This document shows positions 1 to 9,163 of a stretch of DNA of 64,000 bases, one piece after another. Origin of the DNA: Tenacibaculum sp. L6 (lineage in GTDB: Bacteria > Bacteroidota > Bacteroidia > Flavobacteriales > Flavobacteriaceae); contig NZ_JAPEHZ010000003.1 in assembly GCF_028823685.1 (NCBI RefSeq), forward strand, positions 1-64,000, written 5' to 3'. How positions within the stretch are numbered: the stretch's first letter is position 1; every line of letters begins with the position of its first letter. Below the pieces are notes generated by a model that saw only the letters and a program-made list of their open reading frames with translations, had not been told where the DNA came from and did no database searches. Made by a program: the position numbers and the translations under genes.

Positions 1-1
1 C

Positions 2-3000
2 CAAGTAAACTTTAGTGTTTCTAAGGCAGATAATGCATGTAGTACAGACGGAGGAGAGATTACAGTTACTATTGCAGATGGAAGCTCACCATATACAGCT
101 ACGTTAACAGGAGCATTAGGATCAAGCTTTACTTTAACAGGAGTAAGTCCTTTAGTATTTAGTGGTTTAGTAGCAGATGATTATACAGTTTCAGTAGTTG
201 ACAGTAACAATTGTCCAGCAGCAGGAACCCAGAATATTACGATTAATCCTGACTTAGATTTCGATATTACACCAGTAAGCATTTTAAGTTGTGTTTCAGA
301 ACCAGAATATAGTATTGAGGTTAGTTCAGGAACAGGAAGCTACAGTTATGTAGTAGAAGACCCAAGTTCAACAAGTGTAGCAACAGGTACTATTGTTGCA
401 GGAACAGGAGTAAGCGATAACTTTACTTTACCAGTAACTACGCCAATAGGAACATATACAGTTCGAGTTACTGATACCGGTTCAGGAAATTGTGTTGTAA
501 ATAAGACATTTGAAATAACAACACCAGTTGATCCAGCATTTACAGTAAATCCAATAGATGCTACCTGTAACGGAAGTGCCACAGGACGTATAGAATTAAC
601 AGTAACGGCAGGTTTAACTCCGTTAACATATGGTTTAGTTCAGACAGCAGGATCAGGTTTAGGAGCAGGTCAAGGAGTTTACGATGCAGGAAGCGGAGCA
701 TTTATTAATGTACCAGCAGGAACATATACAGTAACAGCAACAGGCGCAAATGGATGTTCAACAGACGTAACAGGAGTAGTTATAGGTGATAACCCACCAT
801 TAACGGTTGTAGCACCAACCGCAGTTCAGTTTGGATGTGCAACAGGAAATACAGTTAACAATGCTACTTTAAGTATTGATACAGCATCAGGTTCGGGTAT
901 TTCAGGTGGAAGTACAGTTTATAGTACAGTTGAGTTATACTTAGATGTTGCGCCATTTGGAGATTTCGATTCAAGTTTAGATACAGAGATTACAGCAGTT
1001 TCAGTATCAGGAACAGTTAATACCTATACAATAAATGATAGATCAGGCGGAAATTTCTATGTACGAGTAGTAGATAGCGAAGGATGTGAGAGTTTCTCAC
1101 CAGTTGAAACAATCAATGCTTTTGATGAATTGCAAGACATTACACCGACCCCGAATGATGCGATAAGTTGTGTTAATGGCGGAGAGTTAATTGATATTGT
1201 ATTTAATTCAAGTTCAGCAGTAACTGGAGCTACAGTAACAATTTCAGATAATACAGGAGCAACCGTTGAGACAATAAATAATGTTGATAGTGGTGTAAGT
1301 GTAACAAACACTACAAGATTATCAGCAGGAGTTTATACAGTAACAGTTACACATCCAGTAACAGGTTGTGAGTTAAGTGCAAGTTATGAAGTACAACCAG
1401 AACCTACCTTTGATGTATTAGTAAGTAATATTCAAAGAGCTTGTTTTGGAGGTACAGGAAGCGCAACTATAGATTTTAGTACAGCTACACCATATATAGG
1501 TGGATACACTTACGAAGTATTTGAAGTAGGTAACCCAACTGCTATTACATTAGGAAATGGTACAGGAGGTACTCCAGAAACAATTACTACTAATTTAGTA
1601 GCAGGTGAATATTATGTGGTTGTAAGTATGACGAATACACCATTCTGTGAAGCACAAAGTGAAAACTTTATAATTGAAGAACCAGCAACTGCCTTGGCAT
1701 TAACTGGTACACCTACGTATTTTAAATGTGGTTTTCCTGGTTCTGGAGAAATCTTGTTAGAAGCTCAAGGAGGTTGGGCACCATATGAGTATCAATTAGT
1801 AAATGATTTAACACCAGCTACACCAGTTCAAAATTTTGATAGTAATAGAAGAATTACTGGGTTAATAGCAGGTAATTATACAGCAACAGTTAGAGATGTT
1901 ACAGGTTGTGAAGAAACATTTACATTTACATTACAGCCAACTACACCTATGGCAGCAGATGTAACTGTTACTCCAAACTTATGTGAAGGAGAAAGAACGG
2001 CAACCATTCAAGTAACTAGAGTAAGAGGAGGTCAAACACAAGATGCAACTGTAAGTTATAGTTATATTTTAACCTATCCTGACGGAGTAACGCAAGTAGA
2101 ACAGTTATCAAATACATTTAGTAATTTACCAGCGGGTACTAATTATACAGTAACTGTTAGAGATAATAAATATAGCTGTACGTATACAGAGCAGGTGGAT
2201 ATAATTGATCCTTCAGAAGTAGAAGCTTCGGCAAATATCACTGCAGATATAACTTGTAACAATGCTGCAACCGTAGTAGTGAGTGCAATAGGAGGTACAG
2301 GCGTTTATGAATATAGTAGCGATGGAGTGAATTTTGTTCCTAACAATACGTTTATAAACGTAAGTTCAGGTTCTCAAACATTCTATGTACGTGATGATAA
2401 TAATTGTGAAGATACAGTTGTAGTAACGGTTAATGCATATGAACCTTTAGTACCAACTTTAGTAGTCGATTCAGGATTTGTTACTTGTAATGGAGATGCT
2501 AATGGAGTGTTATCAGCAACTGTAGCAGGCGGTTTCGGTAATTACGAATATCAATTGTTAGATGGTAGTAATAACCCGATTGATGGAACATGGACAACAT
2601 CAAATACTTTTGGAGGTTTAAATGTTGGTACATATAAAATTAGAGTAAGAAGTACTAACAGATTTGGAGAAGTATGTACAGAAGATACTGCACCACATCC
2701 TATCGTAGAACCACAACCTTTAGTAGTTGCTGAAAACCATACAGATGTAAGTTGTTTTGGAGGAAACGATGGTACTATTACAGTATTAGCCTCAGGAGGA
2801 AACTTAACAGGATATGAATACAATATTAGTACAGATCCAACAAATAAATTTGTTACCGATAATGTGTTCAGAAACTTAGCAGCAGGTACATACACCATTA
2901 CTGTTAAAGATAAGGTTGGATGTATTGATACTATTAATGTAGTTATTGATCAACCACAACAATTTACAGCAACCTTAGTAGGAGTTACAGAACAAACCTG

Positions 3001-3964
3001 TATTAACGATGCAACTCCAACAATAGAGTTAGATGCACAAGGAGGAACACAACCTTACTACGTAAGTATTAATAATATAGAGCAACCAACACCATATACA
3101 ACGAATACAATTGTGTTAGGAGCTGCAGAAAACATCCAAGCAGGTACGTCTTACTACATTACAGTAAGAGATGAAGCAGGTTGTAATGTTGCAGATCCAA
3201 TAAGAGTAACTACGGCTGAATCAGTAGATTTACAATTAACAGTTGACTTTGCATATACCTGTGAGGTAGGAAATATTATTAAAGCAATAGTTGATGAAGC
3301 ATATAGAGCTAATATGTCTTACACATTATATGACGGAATAGGAAACCCTGTAGTAACAAATAATACAGGAGAATTTATTGATGTACCAGCAGGAACAGGA
3401 TACTATGTTACAGCAACACATACAATAACTTCATGTTCTGAAAGTTCTACTAGTAGTCCAATTACTATTGAAGATATTCAAGCATTAACCTTAGATATTG
3501 ATGATTCGGATAAGAATACTTTAATAGCCAATGCAGATTTTGGATTACCACCTTATGAATATAGTGTAGATGGAGGTGATTTTGGATCAGATAATGAATT
3601 CTTAATCTTACAAACAAAAGACTATACCATAACAGTTAGAGATGCTAGAGGTTGTGAGGTAACGTTAACAGTAAGAGGAGAGTATATTACTATTTTTGTA
3701 CCTAATTTATTTACACCTGACGGTGATGGAACAAATGATTATTGGTATCCTCGTGAAGTAGAAGATTACCACGATATCAAAGTGTTTATTTACGATAGGT
3801 ATGCACGTAACATCGCAGACTTTAAAGGTACTGTAGAAGGATGGGACGGTACTTACGATGGTAAACCATTGCCGTCAGGAGATTATTGGTATACTATTTA
3901 CTATAAAGAGTTATCAGGTCAAGAGAAGAAAATAATGGGACATTTTACACTATATAGAAAGTAA
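2..3964 (+). CDS. SprB-like repeat adhesin, T9SS type B sorting domain (5' partial)
   Basis: The reading frame is open from base 2, so the gene begins upstream of the window; 1,320 residues are visible. About 14 repeat units of 60-100 residues follow each other. Most start with a Cys, have a central Y-x-Y or GGxxxYxY strand and end in an AGxYxVxVxDxxGC-like segment, as in SprB repeats of gliding motility adhesins. The final ~85 residues hold the gliding-motility-associated C-terminal domain: FVPNLFTPDGDGTND, then a WDGTYDGKPLPSGDYWY-like segment, ending in LYRK. This is a type B signal for export by the type IX secretion system. The paired cysteines probably form disulfides within units (inference). 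A PorP/SprF gene follows after 4 bases, the same order as sprB-sprF. The product is probably a secreted or cell-surface adhesin. The substrate is unknown. Confidence 0.93.
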   Translation, partial: QVNFSVSKADNACSTDGGEITVTIADGSSPYTATLTGALGSSFTLTGVSPLVFSGLVADDYTVSVVDSNNCPAAGTQNITINPDLDFDITPVSILSCVSEPEYSIEVSSGTGSYSYVVEDPSSTSVATGTIVAGTGVSDNFTLPVTTPIGTYTVRVTDTGSGNCVVNKTFEITTPVDPAFTVNPIDATCNGSATGRIELTVTAGLTPLTYGLVQTAGSGLGAGQGVYDAGSGAFINVPAGTYTVTATGANGCSTDVTGVVIGDNPPLTVVAPTAVQFGCATGNTVNNATLSIDTASGSGISGGSTVYSTVELYLDVAPFGDFDSSLDTEITAVSVSGTVNTYTINDRSGGNFYVRVVDSEGCESFSPVETINAFDELQDITPTPNDAISCVNGGELIDIVFNSSSAVTGATVTISDNTGATVETINNVDSGVSVTNTTRLSAGVYTVTVTHPVTGCELSASYEVQPEPTFDVLVSNIQRACFGGTGSATIDFSTATPYIGGYTYEVFEVGNPTAITLGNGTGGTPETITTNLVAGEYYVVVSMTNTPFCEAQSENFIIEEPATALALTGTPTYFKCGFPGSGEILLEAQGGWAPYEYQLVNDLTPATPVQNFDSNRRITGLIAGNYTATVRDVTGCEETFTFTLQPTTPMAADVTVTPNLCEGERTATIQVTRVRGGQTQDATVSYSYILTYPDGVTQVEQLSNTFSNLPAGTNYTVTVRDNKYSCTYTEQVDIIDPSEVEASANITADITCNNAATVVVSAIGGTGVYEYSSDGVNFVPNNTFINVSSGSQTFYVRDDNNCEDTVVVTVNAYEPLVPTLVVDSGFVTCNGDANGVLSATVAGGFGNYEYQLLDGSNNPIDGTWTTSNTFGGLNVGTYKIRVRSTNRFGEVCTEDTAPHPIVEPQPLVVAENHTDVSCFGGNDGTITVLASGGNLTGYEYNISTDPTNKFVTDNVFRNLAAGTYTITVKDKVGCIDTINVVIDQPQQFTATLVGVTEQTCINDATPTIELDAQGGTQPYYVSINNIEQPTPYTTNTIVLGAAENIQAGTSYYITVRDEAGCNVADPIRVTTAESVDLQLTVDFAYTCEVGNIIKAIVDEAYRANMSYTLYDGIGNPVVTNNTGEFIDVPAGTGYYVTATHTITSCSESSTSSPITIEDIQALTLDIDDSDKNTLIANADFGLPPYEYSVDGGDFGSDNEFLILQTKDYTITVRDARGCEVTLTVRGEYITIFVPNLFTPDGDGTNDYWYPREVEDYHDIKVFIYDRYARNIADFKGTVEGWDGTYDGKPLPSGDYWYTIYYKELSGQEKKIMGHFTLYRK

Positions 3965-3968
3965 AAAA

Positions 3969-4922
3969 ATGAGAAAAATATTAATAATTTTAGTTGTAGT
4001 GTTTTGTAATATAAAAGGTACTGCACAAGAAATAGAATTACCACAATACGTAAATCACTTAGCAGATAACCCGTTTTTAATTTCCCCAACCTATGCAGGT
4101 ATAGGAACAGGCTTACAGGTTAGATTAAATGGAGTAAGCCAGTGGATTGGAGTTAAAGATGCACCAGATACACAGTCATTAACAGTTGAAGCACGTATCG
4201 CAGATACTTTTGGTGGAGGAATAACGATATTTAATGACAGTAATGGATTTACTACACAGAAAGGAGCAAAACTATCGTTTGCAAGTCACTTAACATTAAG
4301 TGACTTTCATGACAGTTTTTTATCATTTGCATTAAGCTACAGTTTTATTCAATTTGGAATTGACACTTCAAATAGTAATGTAACAGATATTGAAGATGTA
4401 CCTTCAATACAAGAAAATCACTCAAATTTTGATGTAGGTTTGCTATATCGTTATGAAGGGTTTAGTATTACAGCCAATGTAGTAAATATCTTAAATAGAG
4501 ATATTAAGAATTTTAGAACTGGAGATCCGGAAGAACTTAGAAAATATACCGTATTTACTTCTTATACTCTTTCAAGAATAAGTAGAAACTATGAACTTGA
4601 ACCTTCTATTCTTTATGAGTATAGAGAAGCTACAGGACGTTCTAAAACAGATATGAATATTAAAGCAAGAAGAGGAATTAGAGATGGATATGTTTGGGCT
4701 GGTTTAAGTTATACGTTCTTAAATGACCAGTTTTTTCAACCAAATGCTATTGCACCATTGCTTGGTTTAAAGAAAAATAATCTTTATTTATCATATGGGT
4801 TTAGCATCAATATGAATAAAACACAAGATTATAATTACGGAACACACATGATTACACTAGGGTTTGATTATGAAAGAAGACCAAGTTTAGCACGTTGTAC
4901 ACAAAAAATGATCATGTTTTAA
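3969..4922 (+). CDS. PorP/SprF family type IX secretion system membrane protein
   Basis: A protein of 317 residues with a signal peptide (about residues 1-20, ending GTAQ). The body looks like an outer-membrane beta-barrel: alternating hydrophobic strands, an early HLADNPFLISPTYAG segment typical of PorP/SprF proteins (usually NP...NPAYAG), and a C-terminal YDYERRPSLARC-like tail. Members of the family sit next to large T9SS-exported adhesins and are needed for their surface localisation. The gene starts 4 bases after the adhesin stop codon, so the two are surely co-transcribed. A hairpin with a U-tract follows the gene. The general role is well supported, but no direct function can be read from the sequence. 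Confidence 0.9.
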   Translation: MRKILIILVVVFCNIKGTAQEIELPQYVNHLADNPFLISPTYAGIGTGLQVRLNGVSQWIGVKDAPDTQSLTVEARIADTFGGGITIFNDSNGFTTQKGAKLSFASHLTLSDFHDSFLSFALSYSFIQFGIDTSNSNVTDIEDVPSIQENHSNFDVGLLYRYEGFSITANVVNILNRDIKNFRTGDPEELRKYTVFTSYTLSRISRNYELEPSILYEYREATGRSKTDMNIKARRGIRDGYVWAGLSYTFLNDQFFQPNAIAPLLGLKKNNLYLSYGFSINMNKTQDYNYGTHMITLGFDYERRPSLARCTQKMIMF

Positions 4923-4943
4923 AAGATAAAATCTAAAACATAC

Positions 4944-5046
4944 AAGACAGTCTCGAAAGTATGTCATTTCTAGCGAAGTCGAGAAATCTGATTCTCTTAA
5001 TTCGTGAAATGACAATATTTAGTACTTTTGAGACTGTCTTTTTTTG
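4944..5046 (+). terminator. Long imperfect hairpin with U-tract, containing a dispersed-repeat-like core
   Basis: Outer arms AAGACAGTCTC (4944-4954) and GAGACTGTCTT (5030-5040) are perfect complements and are followed by a T-run. Inner arm pairs AAAGTA/TACTTT and TGTCATTTC/GAAATGACA extend the structure. The core around 4961-4987 (tgtcatttct, then agcgaagtcg) resembles a short intergenic repeat that I recall as common in flavobacterial genomes. It probably terminates the adhesin-sprF transcript. Confidence 0.7.
5023..5030 (+). promoter_or_regulatory. Putative -7 element (TACTTTTG) of rluF inside the terminator arm
   Basis: TACTTTTG fits the Bacteroidota -7 consensus TAnnTTTG and ends 21 bases before the rluF ATG. 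It lies inside the descending arm of the preceding hairpin. No clear TTG -33 box was found at the usual spacing, so it is tentative. Confidence 0.4.
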
Positions 5047-5051
5047 ATTAC

Positions 5052-5888
5052 ATGGAAAACAATAATAACGACACATCAATAAATCTTAACAAGTACATTA
5101 GTAGTACAGGTATTTGTTCACGTCGTGAAGCAGAACGCTTTATTACTGAGGGAAGAGTAACTATAAACGGTAAACCTACACAGTTAGGAAATAGAGTACA
5201 TGAAGGAGATGTGGTAAAAATTGATGGAAAACCATTAAAAGAAAAACCTAAAACTATTTATATAGCGTTAAACAAACCAGTAGGAATTGTTTGTACTACT
5301 GATAGTAAAGAACGTAAAAATATCGTGAAATTTGTGGGGCATCCACAACGATTATTTCCTATTGGACGTTTAGATAAACCTTCAGAAGGATTAATTTTTT
5401 TAACCAATGATGGTGATATTGTAAACAAAATATTACGAGCAGGGAATAACCATGAAAAAGAATACATTGTTTCGGTTAACAAACCTTTTGATGAGCGTTT
5501 TATGAAACGAATGAGTAACGGAATCCCTATTTTAGGAACAGTTACCAAAAAATGTAAAGTAGAACGTATTAATGATACTACTTTTAAAATAATTTTAGTA
5601 CAAGGTTTAAATCGTCAAATTCGACGTATGTGTGAATACTTAGGTTACGAAGTAAAAAAACTCAAGCGTACACGTATTATGAATGTAACTTTAGGAAACT
5701 TAAAAGTAGGAGAGTGGAGAGAGTTAACATCCAAAGAAATGGATGAAATTAATAAACTCGTAGCGGGTTCGTCAAAAACATACGAAGAATCGGAAAAAAA
5801 AAATCAAAAAGCCTCTCCTCAAAAAAACAAACAATCAAAGAAGAGAGCAGATTTTAAATCCAAGTTTGGAAGAAGAAGAAAAAATTAA
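5052..5888 (+). CDS. rluF: 23S rRNA pseudouridine synthase RluF-like
   Basis: Isomerises a uridine in 23S rRNA (U2604 for the E. coli enzyme) to pseudouridine. The N-terminal S4 RNA-binding domain ([19 protein letters not shown]) is followed by the RsuA/RluB/E/F catalytic domain. That domain has the GRLDK motif with the catalytic Asp, and the segments [24 protein letters not shown] and [12 protein letters not shown] that match RluF closely. A lysine-rich tail of ~45 residues resembles the basic tail of E. coli RluF. The ATG at 5052 is chosen: a TTG eight codons upstream lies in the terminator hairpin and promoter. The protein has 278 residues, normal for the family. It is probably a single-gene unit. 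Confidence 0.9.
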   Translation: MENNNNDTSINLNKYISSTGICSRREAERFITEGRVTINGKPTQLGNRVHEGDVVKIDGKPLKEKPKTIYIALNKPVGIVCTTDSKERKNIVKFVGHPQRLFPIGRLDKPSEGLIFLTNDGDIVNKILRAGNNHEKEYIVSVNKPFDERFMKRMSNGIPILGTVTKKCKVERINDTTFKIILVQGLNRQIRRMCEYLGYEVKKLKRTRIMNVTLGNLKVGEWRELTSKEMDEINKLVAGSSKTYEESEKKNQKASPQKNKQSKKRADFKSKFGRRRKN

Positions 5889-5944
5889 AAATTAGTAATA
5901 AGAAACTTTTAACTATCTACTTTTAAACATTCAACTTACATGTG

Positions 5945-5952
5945 TATCTTTG
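5945..5952 (+). promoter_or_regulatory. Putative -7 element (TATCTTTG) of tgt
   Basis: TATCTTTG matches TAnnTTTG and ends 6 bases before the tgt ATG, so the mRNA would have almost no leader. A TTG upstream of the ATG (5950) lies within this box and is unlikely to be the start. Confidence 0.5.
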
Positions 5953-5958
5953 CCACTT

Positions 5959-7089
5959 ATGCAATTTGACTTAAAAATAACCGACCCTAAAAGTAAAGCA
6001 CGTGCAGGCGTTATTACTACTGATCACGGAACTATAGAAACTCCAATATTTATGCCTGTAGGTACCGTAGCTACAGTTAAAGGAGTACATCAATCAGAAT
6101 TAAAAGACGAAATCAATCCTGATATTATTTTGGGAAATACCTATCACTTATACTTGCGTCCTCAAACCTCTATTTTAGAACAAGCAGGAGGTTTACATAA
6201 GTTTATGAATTGGGATCGTAATATTTTAACGGATAGTGGAGGATATCAAGTGTATTCTTTATCAGGAAGAAGAAAAATTAATGAAGAAGGAGTAAAGTTT
6301 AAGAGCCATATTGATGGGTCAACGCATTTTTTTACACCAGAAAATGTCATGGACACCCAGCGAACCATCGGAGCAGATATAATTATGGCTTTTGATGAGT
6401 GTACACCATATCCGTGTGATTATAACTACGCAAAACAATCGATGCACATGACACATCGTTGGTTAGATCGTTGTATAAAACACTTTAATAATACACCTCC
6501 AAAATACGGATACAATCAAACGTTATTTCCAATTGTACAAGGAAGTACCTACAAAGATTTACGTAAACAGTCAGCAGAATATATCGCAAACTCAGGAGCC
6601 GAAGGAAATGCGATAGGAGGATTATCAGTAGGAGAACCTGCTGAAGAAATGTATGCAATGACAGAAGTGGTTACTGAAATTTTGCCAGAAGACAAACCAC
6701 GTTATTTAATGGGAGTTGGTACACCAATCAACATTTTAGAAAATATTGCTTTAGGAGTAGATATGTTCGACTGCGTAATGCCAACACGTAATGCTCGTAA
6801 CGGAATGTTATTTACGGCGCATGGTAGCATTAACATTAAAAATAAGAAGTGGGAAAATGATTTTTCTCCTATTGATGAAATGGGAATTACTTGGGTAGAT
6901 ACTATGTACTCAAAAGCCTATTTACGTCACTTGTTTGCTTCCGGAGAAATGTTAGGAAAACAAATCGCTTCTATCCATAATTTAGGATTTTACTTGTGGT
7001 TGGTGCGTGAAGCACGTAAACATATCATAGCAGGAGATTTTGCTACATGGAAAGACAAAATGGTAAAACAAATGGATAAACGTTTGTAA
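5959..7089 (+). CDS. tgt: tRNA-guanine transglycosylase (queuine tRNA-ribosyltransferase)
   Basis: Exchanges guanine 34 for preQ1 in tRNAs with GUN anticodons, a step of queuosine synthesis. The protein has 376 residues, the usual length. The TIM-barrel motifs TDSGGYQVYSL (general acid/base Asp) and FDCVMPTRNARNG (nucleophile Asp) are present. The segment that usually carries the CxCxxC zinc ligands reads instead IDEMGITWVDTMYSKAYLRH, so the three zinc cysteines are absent, while the later His (SIHNLG) is kept. The start is the ATG just after a -7 element. The gene is followed after 1 base by the lptG-like gene. Confidence 0.95.
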   Translation: MQFDLKITDPKSKARAGVITTDHGTIETPIFMPVGTVATVKGVHQSELKDEINPDIILGNTYHLYLRPQTSILEQAGGLHKFMNWDRNILTDSGGYQVYSLSGRRKINEEGVKFKSHIDGSTHFFTPENVMDTQRTIGADIIMAFDECTPYPCDYNYAKQSMHMTHRWLDRCIKHFNNTPPKYGYNQTLFPIVQGSTYKDLRKQSAEYIANSGAEGNAIGGLSVGEPAEEMYAMTEVVTEILPEDKPRYLMGVGTPINILENIALGVDMFDCVMPTRNARNGMLFTAHGSINIKNKKWENDFSPIDEMGITWVDTMYSKAYLRHLFASGEMLGKQIASIHNLGFYLWLVREARKHIIAGDFATWKDKMVKQMDKRL

Positions 7090-7090
7090 C

Positions 7091-8176
7091 TTGAAAAAAC
7101 TAGATTGGTACATACTAAAGCGTTATCTGGTAACTTTTTTGTTTACCATGTTAATTCTAATACCTATTGCTGTAGCGATTGATATTGCTGAAAAGATAGA
7201 TAAGTTTTTACGTCATGAAAACTTAACTTTTTTTGAGGTAGCAAACGATTATTACAAGAATTTTATCATTTATTACGCTAATACTTTCATGCCATTAGCG
7301 CTGTTTATCGCGGTAATTTTGTTTACTTCAAAATTGGCAAGTAATACCGAAATTATAGCCATAAATAGTTCTCAAGTATCATTTACTCGTTTTTTATATC
7401 CATATTTTATAGGAGCTACTATTGTTTGTTTAATAGCGCTTTCAATGAATCACTTTTTTGTGCCTACGAGTAGTAAAACAAGAAAAGCATTTGAAAAAGA
7501 GTACCTAAAAAAGCAAAAATATTCAGATACTTCAATACAAGAGTTTAGTTTACAATTGAATGATAGTACTTATGTATACCTTCAAAGGTATGATTTAAAA
7601 CGAAATTCAGGGTATAACTTTTCAGTAGATTTATATGATGGTATCAAGCTAAAAAGTAAGTTGATGGCAGATAACATTAACTGGAATGAAAAGGACAGCA
7701 CGTTTAAATTAAGCACATGGAAACTTCGAAAAATATATAAAGGTAGAGATAGTATTTTTTCAGGAAGAAGCTTGGACACAACATTCACTTTTACTCCCAC
7801 AGATTTCAACTACAAAAATATAATGGCACAAGAAATGAATTCACCAGAATTAATGAAATTCATAGACTTGTCTAGAAAAAGAGGAATCAAAAACTTAAAT
7901 GCTTATTTAGTAGAATTATATAAACGTACTAGTTTACCTATTGCTAGTTATATTTTAACGATGATAGCTGTAGCTTTAGCTCACAAAAAAACTCGTGGAG
8001 GTATTGGAGCTAATTTAGCGATAGGAATAGCAGTAATGTTTATTTACGTGTTCTTTTTAAAAGTAGCAGAAGTATTAGGGGCAGTGGCAGGTGCTAATGC
8101 TTTGTTAAATGTTTGGATGCCAAATATTGTTTTTGGTATATACGCTATTTACTTATACATAAATGCAAGGAGATAA
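7091..8176 (+). CDS. LptF/LptG family permease (LPS export ABC transporter)
   Basis: A protein of 361 residues of the YjgP/YjgQ family. Three N-terminal membrane helices (about residues 12-30, 52-75 and 98-120) are followed by a periplasmic beta-jellyroll domain (about 130-260) and three C-terminal helices. The N-terminus KKLDWYILKRYLVTFLFTM is typical. It would work with LptB to pull lipopolysaccharide out of the inner membrane. The start is TTG at 7091, only 1 base after the tgt stop; an internal ATG would cut into the first helix. An LptD gene lies elsewhere in this window. The family cannot be split into LptF or LptG with certainty here. Confidence 0.88.
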   Translation: MKKLDWYILKRYLVTFLFTMLILIPIAVAIDIAEKIDKFLRHENLTFFEVANDYYKNFIIYYANTFMPLALFIAVILFTSKLASNTEIIAINSSQVSFTRFLYPYFIGATIVCLIALSMNHFFVPTSSKTRKAFEKEYLKKQKYSDTSIQEFSLQLNDSTYVYLQRYDLKRNSGYNFSVDLYDGIKLKSKLMADNINWNEKDSTFKLSTWKLRKIYKGRDSIFSGRSLDTTFTFTPTDFNYKNIMAQEMNSPELMKFIDLSRKRGIKNLNAYLVELYKRTSLPIASYILTMIAVALAHKKTRGGIGANLAIGIAVMFIYVFFLKVAEVLGAVAGANALLNVWMPNIVFGIYAIYLYINARR

Positions 8177-9062
8177 ATTACGAAACTACCTACACCTACA
8201 TGTAATCGTTTTTATTTGGGGTTTTACAGCAATACTAGGAGCATTAATATCAATTGATGCTGTTCCGCTTGTTTGGTATCGAATGTTTTTAGCAGTTATT
8301 TTTATAGCTGTATATTTTCTAATCAGAAAAAAAACATTTAAAATAGAGAAGAAAGCTTTAGTAAAGTTTGCTATCTCAGGAATAATTATAGCAGTACACT
8401 GGATAACTTTTTTCAAGGCGATAAAAGTGTCGAATGTATCAGTAGCATTAGTTACGATGAGTACAGGAGCTTTTTTTGCTTCATTAATAGAACCTTTCTT
8501 TTTTAAGAGAAGAGTAAAGCTTATTGAAATTGTTTTAGGCTTACTTGTAATTGCAGGTTTGTACATCATATTCAATTTTGAAAGTCAATATACTTTAGGA
8601 ATTGTTTATGCTTTGATATCGGCTTTTTTATCAGCATTATTTTCGGTATTAAACGGATTATTTATTCAAAAACATGATGCAAATACAATTTCTTTTTATC
8701 AGTTGTTATTTGGCGTTTTAGGAGTAACCTTATACATGTTATTTACACAACAATTTTCAATAGAGTTTTTCCAAATTAAAACAACCGATTGGATATATTT
8801 ATTTGTGTTAAGTAGTATTTGTACAGCGTATGCTTTTATAGCTTCTGTTAAAGTGATGAAGTATTTAACTCCTTATACAGTAATGCTTACCATCAATTTA
8901 GAACCTATATATGCTATTATTTTGGCACTCATAATTTTTGGAGAAAAAGAACAAATGAATCCAGAGTTTTACTATGGAGCTTTTATTGTTTTGTTTGTAG
9001 TGTTGCTTAACGGAGTTTTAAAAAATGCCTCTTCCATAAAAAAGAAAATGATTAAAAAATAG
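8163..9062 (+). CDS. DMT family transporter (EamA domains)
   Basis: A protein of 299 residues, almost entirely hydrophobic, with about ten predicted membrane helices in two EamA halves. The N-terminal half has LHVIVFIWGFTAILGALIS and the C-terminal half has NLEPIYAIILALIIFGE, a hallmark of the drug/metabolite exporter superfamily. The start ATG overlaps the end of the lptG-like gene by 14 bases, so it is translated from the same transcript. The substrate cannot be predicted; amino acids or metabolites are typical. Confidence 0.85.
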   Translation: MQGDKLRNYLHLHVIVFIWGFTAILGALISIDAVPLVWYRMFLAVIFIAVYFLIRKKTFKIEKKALVKFAISGIIIAVHWITFFKAIKVSNVSVALVTMSTGAFFASLIEPFFFKRRVKLIEIVLGLLVIAGLYIIFNFESQYTLGIVYALISAFLSALFSVLNGLFIQKHDANTISFYQLLFGVLGVTLYMLFTQQFSIEFFQIKTTDWIYLFVLSSICTAYAFIASVKVMKYLTPYTVMLTINLEPIYAIILALIIFGEKEQMNPEFYYGAFIVLFVVLLNGVLKNASSIKKKMIKK

Positions 9063-9105
9063 TATTTTAAGAAAAACGATCAAGGTAAACTGTACAATTT
9101 TTTAG

Positions 9106-9113
9106 TATGTTTG
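9106..9113 (+). promoter_or_regulatory. Putative -7 element (TATGTTTG) upstream of accA
   Basis: TATGTTTG fits TAnnTTTG and lies 50 bases before the accA ATG, giving a leader of about 45 bases. No convincing -33 TTG was seen at the right distance. Confidence 0.4.
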
Positions 9114-9163
9114 CCTTTACAAACGACTAACTAGAAAATTAGAAAATCAAATTATATACAATA

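Noticed and set aside
2551-2898. Minus-strand frame of 115 codons inside the adhesin
   Set aside because: Antisense shadow of the repeat-rich adhesin; no homology-like features and no start signal.
1130-3964. Start of the adhesin gene at 1130
   Set aside because: The frame is open upstream to base 2 with the same repeat units; the codon at 1130 is TTG inside a repeat.
8186-8575. Minus-strand frame of 129 codons opposite the DMT transporter
   Set aside because: Composition is that of an antisense shadow of a membrane protein gene.
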